Part shown: in pieces, positions 11,298-23,427 of the stretch
Position numbering within the stretch: the stretch's first letter is position 1
Layout of the letters: each line of letters starts with the position of its first letter
Assembly (NCBI GenBank): GCA_022559845.1
Contig: CM040118.1
Span: forward strand, 448,072,053 to 448,136,052
Length of the DNA: 64,000 nt
Reading direction: 5' to 3'
DNA from: Amorphophallus konjac
Taxonomy: Eukaryota > Streptophyta > Magnoliopsida > Alismatales > Araceae
The notes under the pieces: model-generated
What the model was told of the DNA's origin: nothing
What the model saw: only the letters and a program-made list of their open reading frames with translations
The model's database searches: none
Program-made: the position numbers and the translations under genes

Positions 11298-13597
11298 AAC
11301 TGGAAGAAATTGATGCTTTTATTTGCTCCTTGTCAGCTAGCCCCATGTCATAAGAGAAACATTGCACTTTCACTAAATTTTTTCTAAGATTCATGTCTTT
11401 GTCAAAGGGGGTCTTTCTAGCTAAACAAGTTGAAATGAGTATTGACTGAGTGAACTCCAATTGGAACATGCAACATGCTCATGATGAATTCCTTCAAAAA
11501 TTTCTAAAATTGATCCTTGTTGAAGTGAAGAGTTCTGCAATGGAAATGTCAACTTCTGAATGGCTTGTGAATGTTTTTAAAACCCTTGAAAATCTTCTCT
11601 TAACAACTTCTGACAATAAATGGCTTCCCTTTGTATATAAGCCACTTGTGATGGAAATTGTCCCATGCTCATCTTTCCAATCTGATTTGCTCTCTTGTAT
11701 GTAGTGTCATTTTTCATCTTGCATTCCATTCTCATATAAGAATAGACTGCATGCATTAGAATTCATACATTAAGTGCAGTTAGCTCACTCATTTTGTACC
11801 AGAAGTTTTACACCACACTGCATTCTATCTTGGCATGTTACATCTCATTATTATATGATCAAGGATTGCATTGCACTAGAACTCATGCATTAGCCGCATT
11901 CAGTTCGTTCAATTGGTATCCTTTTGATTGGTATCAGTTGCATATTTGCATTGCATGTTGCATACATTCCCCTTGTGTGCTTGCTTGATATTATATGCTA
12001 TTCACCCTCATTCCTTGGCACTTCTATGGCCTTATGTCCTCTTGATAAATAATGCTGCATTTGAGTCATTGTTGGAGTGTTTCTTGTCGTACACTCTGGG
12101 GAGTTTATATTTCATAAGTGCATCTATTTAGGGGGAGCTGCCTTGTTATGTGTTCATGATATTTTCGGTATACATGCTGAATCAAATTCGCACACTTCAT
12201 GCACAAAATGTGAAAATGAGTGTTAAAGATAAGGATATATGAATTTCTTTTCAACACTCTCGAGATGTTCAACTTGCTGCATGTATGTAGAAGAGACAGT
12301 TGAGGAAAAAGCTGCCTACCTATCTTTATTGAAAAATCTCTAAGGTAAATGAACGGCAGAGCAATGCTTGGTCTCACTGAGTAAACTGGGCACATGTCAC
12401 TGAGACGTGATGTGGTTCATATCTGAAAAGTGTGGACTAGTACCTCTGTTAAAATGAAGTGAGATGGTTCAGTATTCTGAGTAACCGGGGATTCTGGCAT
12501 GAGCTCCATGCGTCTACTCGCGTAAAAAGGAATCATTTTGAACCTGATCACTCTTGAAAAATTCTGCCTATCATGTGATACTACTCGAGTAACCGGGATT
12601 CTGGTTGAGTTAAAAAAAATGATGGTGAAAACTCATTGTGGTAAAGCGAAGCCTCCAATACGCTGTTCTCAAAAATTGAAGTGCAGTCTGTGAAATGTCT
12701 CATTGTGTTTATCTGAAAATCTGAATATCCATATTGTAACTATCGTCCTTCATGTTCCTCACCTACACATTTGGAAATTTGATTTAATATGTATTCAGAA
12801 AATTGATTGACTGCATCAGCAATTGCATGAATCTCCTATATGATTGCACGATCTCCCATGTGCTACACATGTGCATTCTGATGAGCATGACTCTCTTGCA
12901 TCCTTAATATACCCATTCCCCTCTCATATATGTACGGGGGAGATTGCATGTATGTTTATATGTAACTGTTTGATTACTTTGTGTGCACTTCATGAGTCAT
13001 CATCTGCATATACATAGCTTCATGCATTTAAAAAGAAAATGTAAAACTTAAAAATTTGAAAATCAAAGAAAATCATTTTGATATGTCCTCCTACTCTTGT
13101 TTGTGTGAAAATCTGCCATGGGCTCTAGATTTTGAATGCTATCATGCTGAACACCTTATTTTGTGATCATCTTCCTACACTGGCTCATGCTTGACTGTAA
13201 TCGCTTTGGATGGTATCATATTGATTTCTGAGAATAATAAGCAATTGGCCTCCTCTAATTGGACTTATATTGATTTGTTGGTCCATGATTTGCTGTTGCT
13301 TCTTCTGTATTGATAAGATGGGCTATTGCTGTTTCCAAGGGAGATCAGTTTGCTCTTCCTTGTTTGGCTTCTTCAAGCTTTGTTGATATTGTTGATCATG
13401 TCACATGGGGAGAAAGGTTTGCATTATCCCGCTTTTTGATTATGTCAAAGGGGGAGAGAAATTGATGATTGTGTGTGACAGGGGGAGGAGAACTAAGAAG
13501 AACATCTGTGCCTTTCCATTGTATATCATCATTAAGTTTGTCATCATCAATATATCATCATTAAGTTTGTCATCATCAATAAGTTTGTCATCATCAA

Positions 13598-13609
13598 AAA
13601 GGGGGAGAT
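13598..13609 (+). promoter_or_regulatory. B polypurine tract
   Basis: AAAGGGGGAGAT lies directly before the 3' LTR, the plus-strand primer position. A TCATCAATAAGTTTG repeat lies just upstream. Confidence 0.9.
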
Positions 13610-15696
13610 TGTTGAGTTATGGTTTTGATGATTGTTGTAATTGTTAAGTTATGTTTTGATGATAACTAAACTTAATGTGTGATTACGTGATGATAACTAA
13701 ACGTATGGTTGATTACACATGTTCTTGATGATTGTGTTCATTCATCTTATTGTTTATGCTGGTTGCACATGTTGGTTTTACAAGAGGCAAGAGGTTTCAT
13801 AACCTCTTTAATGTCAACAAGCATGCAATTAACCTAACTATCTTGCATGCAGGTTCAAACTCATGGCCGTCACCTGGTGAACCAAAACTCTACTTCCCTA
13901 CAATCCAAAACAGGTGGTATATGTCATTTACTGTCAAGAACCATTGGTGAGACTCCTACCTTGTATTAAAACGAAGCTTCATGCTTTAAACCATCAAGAT
14001 TCACTCCTTTTCAAACTTGTGTTCATGAATCATTCCATGTGTTAAATCGAGTCTAAACAAACTTGTAATCAACTATAACACAAGCCCTTTTTCAAGTATC
14101 GAACCAATGGATAGTTTCAAGTGAGCTAACACTTGACTTTTGCAGGTTTGGAGACTGGCGGTCGACCTGTGGACCCTTGGCGGTCGACCTGAAATCACAG
14201 AACTGAAAATTGGCAACCTGTGAACCTGGCGGTCGACCGCCAGATCTAGCGGTCGACCTATTTTCCCAGCAGCCAAATGGCTACAGACGGCCAATGGCGG
14301 TCGACGCTGGCCTCTGTAGGTCGACCGCCAGCCTCGAACTGCCCCTTTTGTTGACTTTTGTTTCAAGCTTGAGGAGTGGTCTTTCCACCCATTTGTTTAA
14401 TCTAAAGACACCCAATCCACCATGATTTGTGGATCTGGTCTGGGGCTTGTCTATGGACCATTTAAGAGATATAAAACATCTCATTGAAGCCACTACCCTA
14501 ACCATCCAAGGGGATTCAAGAGGAGATCAAGAGGAGGCTGTCAAAGTGAAGAAGGAGGAGTAGTGCTACTGTAGCATGAACAGTAGTCCGTGAATCAAGT
14601 TCCATCCAGCAGCTGAAGATCAAGATCCTTCTTGAAGCCTTCATCCTCCTATGAGCTGAAGAAGCAAGCATCCAACAAGAAGAGATCGAAGGAGAGCCTA
14701 TCAACCAAGGAGCCTATAAAGAGAAGAAGAAGAAGGATGCTACAAGGAAGAAGGATCCATTCAAGCATCATCTGAAGGTACTCTAGCTCCGGTTGAAGTC
14801 AGCAATCTCAAAGGAAGAGAACAAGCTCACAAGCATCAAGGAGATACAAGGATTGTCCAAGTGAAGAAGAAGGGTACTGTAGCCGTGAACAGTACTCCGT
14901 GCAGCAAGTGTTCTTCATCCATTCTCAACCTCGCAACATGCATTCAAGGGAACCCAAATCAAGGGATTTCTAAACTGTGCCTTATTGTGTTTTAAGTTCA
15001 TGTTCGTGTTTTGTATAGACTGTAAAAACTTGTGTGTGTGTGGATCGTTGTTGGATCCGTGGTCGTGTTTGTGTGTGTCGTATTTGATTCATGTGTGCGT
15101 GGATCTTCCTAGATCTGCATTTGTGTGTATGTGGGTCTGTTTAGATCCGTTTTGTCACGTGTGTGTGGATTGCTGCACTTGTGGCAGCGGGTGTTTGTGT
15201 TGTTGATATGGTTGTCAGATCGTGTTGGAGACTTTGTCTCCGTGTGTGTGTGTGTGTGTATTGGGGCGTGTCCCCGTGTGTGTGTGCAGGCGTCGTCCTA
15301 CGTGTGTGGTTGGAGCGTCGTCTCTATTTGGGGATTTATCCCCGAGTGAAGCCACACCGGGTTTGGTGAGGGGTGGACGTAGGATTACCGTCGTTGCATC
15401 CGAACCACCTTAAAAATCGCTGTGCAGTATGGTTTGAATTATGTGGTTTGATCCATTTCCTCTACCTCCATTCTACATGAGTGTTAGTGTAAATTATTGT
15501 TCTGGATTTATCTACGTATATATTGCATAATCTATATCTTATCACATAAAGTTTGATCAATCCAATCTGTGTTCAAATAGTTTTGTATCTCTTAACTAGC
15601 ATTCTATCACATATTTCAAAAAGGTGAAAAGCTTTCATAAAATTGGTAAACACCCAATTCACCCCCCTCTTGGGTGTCATTGATCGTGGGACTTCA
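13610..15696 (+). repeat. B 3' LTR (2087 bp)
   Basis: It is colinear with the 5' LTR, with scattered single-base differences and small indels. It has (GT)9 in place of (GT)64. Palindromes lie at about 14157-14330, though one has lost a base (GGTCGACGC near 14297). The conserved hairpin block is at 15368-15418, where one arm carries a G-to-A change that shortens the stem. Confidence 0.95.
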
Positions 15697-15701
15697 TTGT
15701 C
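15697..15701 (+). repeat. Target site duplication of B, right copy (TTGTC)
   Basis: Identical to 5937-5941. A2 gag resumes here in the reverse direction. Confidence 0.93.
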
Positions 15702-16192
15702 ATGCTTCTTTTTCAATCTTTTGTTTTCAAATTTTATAGTTTTGTATTTTTCAAACAGTTCATCATAGGCAATCACAAGTTCATCATAGCTAATCTCATC
15801 CTCTTCATCAGAGTCAGAATTTACCTTAGAGCTTTCCTCGCTTTGACGCTCAAACCCATTGTTTGCCACGAGGCACTCATCATTCTAGGTTTCTTCTTGG
15901 GCTTCACTTAGCCCATCCCATATCTCTTTGGCTAACCTACAAGATGAGACAAAAGTAAATTGATTAGTATCCACAGCAGCCTTAAGAGCATTCAAAACAA
16001 ACAAATTATCAGAATTCTTTTTCTTCTCTTCATCGGTCCAGCATGACTCATTTTTAGGAAGACTGTAAGGACCATGTGTAATTAAGTTCATAAGCTTCGG
16101 ATTAATACCAGAAATCTAAATACATAATTTTCCAATCCAAGATATATAATCAAAACCATCAAAGACAGGAACTGAATTCAGACTAGCCATCA
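15697..16192 (-). pseudogene. A2 gag, N-terminal part
   Basis: It starts at 16192 with MMASLNSVPVFDGFDY, a copia gag N-terminus 56 nt inside the primer site. It reaches a stop where a Trp would be expected (after GKLCI), resumes with MNLITHGPYSLPKNESCW and RLAKEIWDGLSEAQEET, has a second stop at 15885-15887, and then the acidic run NSDSDEEDE and the start of the coiled coil. The frame is then cut by B and continues at 5941. It is one frame throughout and decayed by nonsense changes only. Confidence 0.85.
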
Positions 16193-16247
16193 TGATAAGA
16201 TCTTTTCTCCTAGACCGTAAGGTCCGCTGAATAAAAATCAGAGACTG

Positions 16248-16260
16248 GGCTCTGATACCA
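16248..16260 (-). promoter_or_regulatory. A2 primer binding site (initiator Met-tRNA)
   Basis: The minus strand reads TGGTATCAGAGCC, 2 nt from the LTR end. Confidence 0.95.
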
Positions 16261-16588
16261 ATTGTTGGCCTAGACTAGATGGTGGACAAGAAGGGGGGTT
16301 GAATTGTCCCCTTGTCGAGATGGCAGATTTTAAAAACTTTCTAAACTAATCATAGCTGAATTCATATTAAGTACGTTGATTAGCCTAAATAAACATGAGA
16401 TTACAATGTTCTCTCAAGCTTTCCGATCTCACTTGAATAAACTATGCAATAGATGGTAGAAATAAATCCTAACACGAATAGCAGAGTAGCAAAGCGTAGT
16501 GGTGTAGTGAAATAAAAATCAATAAGATAACCTGTAAATGGAGATAAGAAAGATGGACAATCACACAAGCATGCCACAAGACGCAAAG

Positions 16589-16639
16589 ATTTTTAGGTGG
16601 TTCGGGACCATGACATGATCCCTACGTCCACCCCTCACC
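16589..16639 (-). promoter_or_regulatory. Conserved Sirevirus LTR hairpin block, A2
   Basis: On the minus strand: GGGGTGGACGTA, then an 8-bp stem (GGGATCAT/ATGGTCCC, one G-T pair, 3-nt loop), then CGAACCACCTAAAAA. Confidence 0.8.
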
Positions 16640-17248
16640 GAACGCGGTGAGGCTTCACTAACACGCTACCGAGGTAGCAACCACGGGGATGAACCCCAAC
16701 ATCACACACGCTGCTTCTACAGCAATACACACATGAGGCCTGGCCCCAAACCGCTGCCACTGCAGCACTCACACACACGAACGGGGAACACACCCCAGAC
16801 TCAGAAACCACACGGAGACGCAGCTCCATACACCACACACGGATATTTTGATGTTCAGAAAAATAAGAAGATGTACTATATACGCGCACAACAGTATGTA
16901 GATAAAGATAGACTATGAAGCACTCATACAAATAAACATAGAGAGGATGTAGAAATATCTCCTTGTTGATAAATGGCCATAGACGTTTCTTCCTTGAAGC
17001 TCTCAACGGTGGGAGGTCGATCTATAGCAGGTTGAAGCAGCCGGTCCTCCTTCTTGAAGATCCTGGCTTGTCTGCAATGACTGCAGCTCGTACAAGATGA
17101 GTATCTTCAGATCCAAGCTTCAAACGCACCTGCAAACACCAAAAATTGATGAATCTTTCAAAGCCCTCTCCCGCCCTCTCTCTTCTCTTCCCTGCAAAAG
17201 TATAGAACAATAAGCGCAGGGGATGTTTTTCCACAATGGAGATCGCAG

Positions 17249-17258
17249 CATATATATA
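17249..17258 (-). promoter_or_regulatory. Candidate TATA box, A2 LTR
   Basis: The minus strand reads CTATATATATG, downstream of both repeat arrays in element orientation. Assigned by motif and position. Confidence 0.5.
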
Positions 17259-17463
17259 GGGAAGGAATACAAACAAAAGACCACAAAATCCCTTCTCAAA
17301 ACCCTTTAATAACTCACCCAATAGATGGGAGAAACCTTAATGGTGATATGGTAAAACATTAATTCAATTGGATCTACAAAATGGGTCTTTCAAAACCAAT
17401 CTGGAAAACACGATCCGAACAGCCCAGAAGCCTGCCAACACACAGAAAAACCAATACACAGAC

Positions 17464-18110
17464 TAAGGTCTGTGCAAATTATCCCATGGTCGATGCATAT
17501 GAAAAAGGCAGGGTCGATGCATATAGGGCCAAAGTCTGTGCACATGATGTAGAGGATATGGACGAGGTCTGTGCAAGGTATTGGCTAGGTCGGTGCAAAG
17601 ATAGCGTCTGTGCACATATGAAGAAGATGAGGTGCACACATTTGTACAAACTATGGAGGTCTGTGCGAGGATGGGGTCGGTGCAGGTTCTCATCAAACAA
17701 GGATGGGTCGGTGCAGGTTTTACATGCAGTCAGTGCATGTTATGTAGAGCATACAAGGGCAGGTCGATACAACGGCAGGTCGGTGCAAACACCAAAGCAA
17801 GTCGGTGCAAACAAGAGCAAGTCGGTGCAAAAGCCAAACGTGGTCGGTGCAAGTTTGCAAAGACCAACACATATGAACCTCGGTGCAAGTATGATGTACA
17901 TGAACAAAAGTCAGTGCATATGCCAAGTCGGTGCAAAGTTGCACATGAACTATGCATATGCCAAGGTCGGTGCAAAGTTTGGTGCACAAGAACAAGTCAG
18001 TGCATGTTTTGTAAACTGCCACAGAAAAAGTCGGTGCACTCAAGTGTAACACATAGATGTGCTAAGAGTGAAACTCGGTGCATGTTTGAAGAAAGGCAAA
18101 AAAGGTTGGT
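17464..18110 (+). repeat. Interspersed GTCGGTGCA array (about 25 copies)
   Basis: The word GTCNGTGCA, with variants GTCGATGCA and GTCTGTGCA, recurs about every 26 bp. Spacers of about 10-25 bp share no sequence with each other. It is therefore an array of a short word, not a tandem satellite. The array reads on the plus strand, which is antisense to A2. F's LTR holds a similar array in the element-sense direction. A 222-codon frame (17381-18049) arises from the word repeating and is not taken as a gene. Confidence 0.92.
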
Positions 18111-18138
18111 GCAATATTGGCAAGAAAAACATCAACTC

Positions 18139-18495
18139 CCAGGGGTCGACCCTTGGGGTTGACCCTTGCGACTGCCAGAGAGAAACCCATGCGGGTTTGA
18201 AAAATCAGCACTCAGGGGTCGACCCTTGGGGTCGACCCTTGCACATGGACTTAACAAAATAAAATATGTAATGAATTAAAGTCCAGAGATAGAATCTCAC
18301 CATGGATCCATTGATTGAAGGCAACATAAACTTGCTCTCATATAAACAAGTCACTCATGTCAATTCACACATGAATTAAAGATGCAGTCCAGAAATTCAA
18401 GTTCATTAATCATGAATCCAGCTTGATTAAATATAAGGCTTTTCAATTTCAATTCAGATCGAAACAAATAACTAGGCTCAAGGAGCCAGGGTCGA
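18139..18495. repeat. GGGTCGACCC palindromes in A2 LTR
   Basis: Two doublets (near 18139-18168 and 18213-18241), each made of two GGGTCGACCC words with one copy altered to GGGTTGACCC, and a single copy near 18489. The word shares the GTCGAC core of the A1/B palindromes but has different outer bases. Confidence 0.85.
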
Positions 18496-19157
18496 CCCAT
18501 CCCAGGGAGACCGTAAAAATTGCCTTAGCAGTCCAATGCAAGTAATTCAAGTTCAGTCTATTTATCCAATGATCTGATAGCATTATAGATCCAGGAGTTT
18601 AAGTCCAGTTCAACAAATATAAACACAATCCAATTACGCGAAGTTCAGTCTATGGAGGCTGAACTCAATCGAATCACACAGATATTTAAAGTGCAGTCCA
18701 AGCCAGTGAACACAAGTCATTCAAGACCATTTAAAGTAACATGAAGAATCATATCATCAAGATCCACATGGATTACTAATTCAGTCCAGTGCAAACTGAA
18801 CCTTCACAACCATGGACGGCAAAATGTCAAGCATTTATGTCAGTTCATTAAAAACCCCATATAGGATATGCATGAAAGCACCAATAATATAGAGCTACAA
18901 AAACACAATGTTTTCACAAGTTAGTTCCAAAGTCTCATGCACAGCACGCATGAGGCAACATCAGGATTGTATTCGTGAAGGACCATTGAATTTCAACCTG
19001 TAAAGCAAGATATCATCATGTTAGCTTGTTTATCATGAAGACGCCATTCAACATAAAACACACAATATTTTCACTTTAAAGCAAACATAAAACACACAAT
19101 ATATTAGAATCATCAAAACCATTGTCAAAGACAAAGAGGGGCACACAGAACCCAACA

Positions 19158-19268
19158 ACATGTATAATCTGGACTATATAATTATTGACTTGAATAATTG
19201 TTAGATGATAAAACTATTTATTTCTTGCAATTAATCTTGTTAATTGTTATTATGTTGCAATGATTTAG
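19158..19268. other. AT-rich stretch between A2 and C, origin unclear
   Basis: AT-rich, without open frame or recognisable repeat. It is either older host DNA or the beginning of C's LTR. C's second LTR is outside the window, so the boundary cannot be fixed. The first five bases (ACATG) are the predicted A2 target duplication. Confidence 0.4.
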
Positions 19269-19901
19269 ATTCTAGAGGAGTGAATTGGCGGCCCAATAAG
19301 CAAAAGGCCTAGAGCGGCCCGACTAGGTCGAATCTGACCCAATTAGGCCAAGCTCCCCAAGTGATAGCCCCAACAACGGGCCCACTTATCTTAAAGCCCA
19401 AATAACTCGGACCAACACTTCCTAGGCGGCCTATAGGCCCGAAAGTCTGAGTTACGGTCACTCGGGGAGAGCCCAAGCGGCGCCCGAACATAACCGATCG
19501 AGGGGAGACCGGAAGTTGATGAGAAAGGAGGCCAAGCGACCAAGCCCGAAACGGCCGAACAATGCCCCCCGCACTCTCCCTCTTCCCCTGAGCTCCCTAC
19601 GGGGTGAACCAATATATAAACAAAGGAAAACTCTCCCCAAAGCTAAGGAGAAAAACTAAGTCCAACTGAGCCCTCTTTGCCACTTACACTGGTGGAGAGC
19701 GATCTCATGCCCCTACTCCTATCTCCTCCCATCTTCTCACCACGCTCCACCTTATTGCTGACTTAAGCATCGGAGAGTGTTCCCTAGGGTTCTAACCCTG
19801 GGCTCCTCTGATCCATTTCCTGCCTCGCAGATCCCTCTTTCATAGTGGCAGCCGACAAGCATCTTGCGGCTCAGGCGGCAACACGAGATCACCCCTCTTC
19901 A
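19269..19901 (+). repeat. C 5' LTR (left boundary uncertain)
   Basis: GC-rich DNA with repeated GGCGGCC/AGGCC words (19286-19440), a TATATAAA promoter box and a CA end at 19900-19901, followed by a primer-site-like block TGGTGCCGTCTATGG. The left end is a guess because the partner LTR is not in view. Confidence 0.55.
19613..19620 (+). promoter_or_regulatory. Candidate TATA box, C LTR
   Basis: TATATAAA, about 285 bp before the LTR end. Confidence 0.55.
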
Positions 19902-19903
19902 TC

Positions 19904-19918
19904 TGGTGCCGTCTATGG
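19904..19918 (+). promoter_or_regulatory. C primer-site region
   Basis: TGGTGCCGTCTATGG lies 2 nt after the LTR end. Similar TGG(C/T)GCCGT blocks occur at this place in plant TAT/Athila-type gypsy elements. The exact priming tRNA is not determined. Confidence 0.5.
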
Positions 19919-19922
19919 TAAA

Positions 19923-21623
19923 TGAGCAAAGAGCCAAAATGGTGTGAAGAAGTTCCAGTAGGAGAAACGCCGACAAGAAGGGAAAAGCACCGACAGCCGT
20001 GGGTCAGGAATCTGTGCCCTCTCACTCCTCGACGGGCCCCCTTCCCACGGTCAAGCCGACAACCCACCTCCGCCGGCCTCAGGGTAGCAACTCGCTCTTG
20101 GGAACCCAGACACCCTCCAGATCCTCAGCACCAAACTGGACATCCTCGTCGATTTGATGAGGACCCAAGAAGCCAGAGAGGAGAGGTCGCGGCTTCCTAA
20201 GACGAGTCCCCCCCATGTAGAAGCCTTCTAACAGACGGCCGGGGGCCACTTCATCCTTCAGGGAGGACGCATTCTCCGGAGTGGGGCAGGCGGGCCTTCG
20301 CAACCGCCACCCCCGGAGCACGAAGCCTCCTCCAGCCCGTGAAAAAGAAAGTCCGGGCCAACTCACCAACGCACGGAGGTGGATGTCCCTTACATAGGGT
20401 GCCAAGGGAAAAGCCAAGGGAACACCGCGAACCCCCCGGCCACATCTCGACGCCAGCCGGACCTCTCCCTCCAGTTGCGACATTTTGAGCGGCGTTTCAC
20501 CGAGCAGGAGCGCGCCCTTCGTGCCCTCTAGAAGAATTCCACATAGGAGGACGAGGAACGATCCCCATTCTCCGACCACATTTTGGGGCCAGAGATCTCA
20601 TCTCAAGTCTCTTTGCCGACTTTCAAATCCTACGACGGCCAGGGTGACCCGGCCGACTACCATGACAACTTCGATGCCCTGATGACCTTACACGGGGTGT
20701 CCGACGCAGTCAAGTGCTAAGCGTTCGTGACAACACTCATCCAGGGCGCTTAAGCATGGTTCTGAGCACTCGCTCCCGGGAGCATCACTAGCTTCCGGCA
20801 ATTCGGACGACTATTCAAAGAAAGCTTTGCCGGCAACGTCCCTCCAAGGTCGATAGCAGGGTTACTGGCCCTCAAGCATGCACAGGGGGAAAAGCTGCGA
20901 GCTTATATTAACGGCTTTAAATCGAAAGCTCTGTGCATCCCCTGCCTGGATGTGGCCTCAGCCATCACCGCACTGACCGGAGGCACCCGCGATGAAAACC
21001 TCTAGCGAGAACTGGTGCTTCATCTTCCTTCCTCTCTCACCAACCTTATGACATTGGCTCTACGTCATGCAGAGTGCGAGGATGTCCTCAATGCCTATCG
21101 AGATCATGCAAGCTCGGGGTGAGAGGGGGAGAAAAAGAGGTCATCCGACCAAGCTTCAGGACAGGGGAGGAGGAGGAACCGAGAGGGCGACCGAAAGGAA
21201 CCCCCGTGCAAATTCGAGTGCTATACTCCTCTATCTACTCCTGTTTATGAAATTTACCAAGAAATCGAGGACTCGGGCCTGCTCCGCCGTCCCGAGCCGA
21301 TGAAGACCGACCCAAATTGTCGAAAACACTGTCAGTTCCACGACGATCACTGCCACCATACGAGAAATTGCCACCAGCTTAAGGATGAGATCGAGAGTCT
21401 CATCCACCAAGGCCACCTCTCCCAGTACGTGACCGAGCAATGGGAGGACCGCGAGATCCCCCTAGAAGAAATTGACAATCGCCCCCGAGGAGTCCACATC
21501 AATGTCATTTCGGGAGAATCAGCTTCGGGCATAGATAGCAGCCGAGGTAGAAAGCGTCATACCGAGCGAGCTAGTCGAGACTCTGAGCCACTCAAAGCTC
21601 CGTCTCCGGTGATTGATCAGTAG
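19923..21623 (+). pseudogene. C gag (Retrotrans_gag type)
   Basis: Structural Gag of a TAT element. The recognisable core begins near 20595 (SLPTFKSYDGQGDP, ADYHDNFDALMTLHG), the usual Retrotrans_gag opening. It continues through SFRQFGRLFKESFAG and LLALKHAQGEKLRAYI to a Cys/His-rich segment (CQFHDDHCHHTRNC, about 21327) and HQLKDEIESLIHQGHL. In the core there are stops where Ser, Trp and other residues would be expected (after DAVKC, IQGA and AWF near 20719-20765). The part before 20580 is too broken to give a reliable start. Confidence 0.8.
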
Positions 21624-22210
21624 GCCTTGGTCTTCTCGGATCAAGACCTCGAAGGAGTGGTCACCCCGCATGATGACGCCCTTGTTATCTCAGCCATAAT
21701 AAATCACTATAATGTGGACTGGATCTAAGTGGATAATGGTAGTGCCCTCGATGTTTTGTCGTACGAGTGTCTGCTAAAGATGGGTGAAAACTCGTCAAGA
21801 CTACGACCAATTTGAACCCCCCTCTGTGGGTTCAATGGCCAGGTGACCTATCCCGAGGGAGCCCTAAGCCCACCTGTATCTCTCGGTACCCCACCCAAAG
21901 CCGTAACTTTTATGGTGAACTTCGTAGTGGTCAAGGAGATATCGGCCTATAATGCCATTTTCGGTCGAGGTAACCTCGGCCGAGTCAAGGCAGTGCCTTC
22001 CACATACCACCAAAAAATGAAGTTTCCCACCAAATACGGCACTGTGGAAGTCCGAGGTAACCAAGCAATGGCTAAAAGGTGCTATGTGATCTCGGTAGAA
22101 GCCGTAAGGCCAGAGGACATGGGCAAAGAACTTCAAACGCTCGAAGATAAAATGACAAGCGAACCCGGGGGAGAGTTGCTCTTTGTTTTCCTCATAGATG
22201 ATCCGGCCTA
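21624..22210 (+). pseudogene. C aspartic protease domain
   Basis: Retropepsin-type protease that would process Gag-Pol. WI-VDNGSALDVLS (about 21718-21760) carries the catalytic Asp in the DNGS form common in TAT elements, with a stop just before Val. The 122-codon frame 21843-22211 contains FVVVKEISAYNAIFGRGNL, YHQKMKFPTKYG and GNQAMAKRCY, typical of the region between protease and reverse transcriptase. The pol continues to 22429, where E interrupts it, and resumes at 35512. Confidence 0.8.
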
Positions 22211-22424
22211 AAGATAGGGGCAGATCCATCACCCGAGCTACAAAATCAATACAAAGACTTTCTTTCAGAGTATGTTCACCTTTTCGCATGGTCTGATGAG
22301 GATCTCCCAGGAATCCCCAAGGAGACGGTAGTGCACCACCTCAACCTCGACTCTGCGATAAAACTGGTGCAACAACGGAAGAGGAAGCACGCCCCCGAGA
22401 AGCAGGCGATCATTAAGGAGTAGA

Positions 22425-22429
22425 TCAAC
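22425..22429 (+). repeat. Target site duplication of E, left copy (TCAAC)
   Basis: TCAAC directly precedes the TG of E's left LTR. The second copy is at 35512-35516. Confidence 0.94.
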
Positions 22430-22635
22430 TGTTGGATATAGTGGAATGTCAATCTAGAGGGGGGGGGTGAATAGGTTGACCCTTTAAAAACTGATAGTGC
22501 AAGATCACACAATTCGTTGAGTATGTTATTTCTAAATGAGAATGCAGAGTGAATTAATGTAGCAGTCGGACCAACTCAAGCATCTAATCAACACACAAAC
22601 CACGCAGATGAGAGCAAACCACAGATGAACACCAG

Positions 22636-22685
22636 GTTTTTAAGGTGGTTCGGTCTCCCTATGGAGACCTACGTCCACCCCTCAC
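22636..22685 (-). promoter_or_regulatory. Conserved Sirevirus LTR hairpin block, E left LTR
   Basis: On the minus strand: GGGGTGGACGTA, then GGTCTCC/GGAGACC (a perfect 7-bp stem, loop ATAG), then GAACCACCTTAAAAA. It is identical in the right LTR at about 34303-34353. Confidence 0.85.
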
Positions 22686-23427
22686 TTAATCAGTGAGGAT
22701 CCCTGTTGAGCCTTACAGCTTAGCTAAACAGAGGAACAATTCCTCACAAACGCTGAGCTCTATAGCTTGGCTTACAAGAGGAACCGGTCCTCTTACCCGC
22801 TGACAAACAGCTTATGGGCGAAACCCCAACCCCTTGATCCAAGCACAGCCCGCTTGATCAAGAAACCTCCCTCTACAATCACTAGTACAAGGGAGAACAG
22901 TAGTAAGAGAGTTCAAAATAAACTGCAAAACATAAAATGGAAAATAGAAAATTGAATGAGTTTCAGTTACAAATCAGAGATCTCGAACTCAAAGATCTGA
23001 AGGATGAAACTCTTAATCAGCAGGCTTCCTCTTCCTTGACAATGGGATGTAGAAGGGCTCGCGATGTTGCACTCTTGATGTTCCTTCTATCCTTGATGAT
23101 GGAATTCTGAAGCTCTTCCTCTTCTTTTTCGTGGACCAAGCAGCACCAAAGAGGAAGATGATGATTCCCGATCTTCGGCTGCAGAACTCCTTTCCAGTGC
23201 TACCTTCGACTGCAACCTCTCCCTATTTTCCCGCGGCTCTCGCCCCTCATGCATGTGAATATTCCGTTGTGGGCCCCTATCAGATTTCCTGGTTGGCCCC
23301 AATGATTGTCCTCTCCCCAATGCTTCTGGAATCACGAATGAGAAGAGGCGCGTTCCATTTGTGCTGATGTGGCATTCAATTTATCCATTAGCTGGGGTCC
23401 ACTAATATGACATGTGACGAAGCCCAG

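Larger units (their letters stand above)
9867..13597 (+). other. Non-coding internal region of B (3.7 kb)
   Basis: No pol domain is visible in any frame. The contents are two copies of a hairpin module (10302-10411, 11191-11297), a short frame shared with A1 (10686-10907), two copies of GAGTAACCGGGATTCTGG-like sequence (about 12479 and 12590), a stretch at 12357-12400 shared with element E's 3' non-coding region, and repeated AGGGGGAG tracts near 10478, 12131, 12925, 13449 and 13481. Repeated purine tracts upstream of the true polypurine tract are a known Sirevirus trait. Confidence 0.8.
16263..19157 (-). repeat. A2 5' LTR (2895 bp)
   Basis: On the minus strand it begins TGTTGGGTTCTGTGTG (19157 downward) and ends GGCCAACA (16263). 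It holds the conserved hairpin block (16589-16639), a TATA-like box (17249-17258), a long array of GTCGGTGCA words (17464-18110) and GGGTCGACCC palindromes (18139-18495). Its start, with CCCCTCTTTGTC and TTTTGATGATTC, resembles the start of E's LTR. The long frames in the array are artefacts. Confidence 0.88.

Noticed and set aside
17464..18110. CRISPR-like pattern of repeat and unique spacer
   Set aside because: The word is only 9 bp, degenerate, with irregular 10-25 bp spacers, in a plant LTR and without cas genes.
17381..18162. Open frames of 222 and 176 codons with repeated VCAH/VGAN-like peptides
   Set aside because: They come from the GTCGGTGCA word recurring within an LTR. There is no known domain, and three overlapping frames on both strands are equally open.
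19158..19268. Possible host gene fragment
   Set aside because: AT-rich with no open frame, splice pattern or similarity that I can recognise.
20079..20579. 166-codon minus-strand frame over C gag
   Set aside because: Shadow of GC-rich gag DNA; the plus strand carries recognisable gag motifs.
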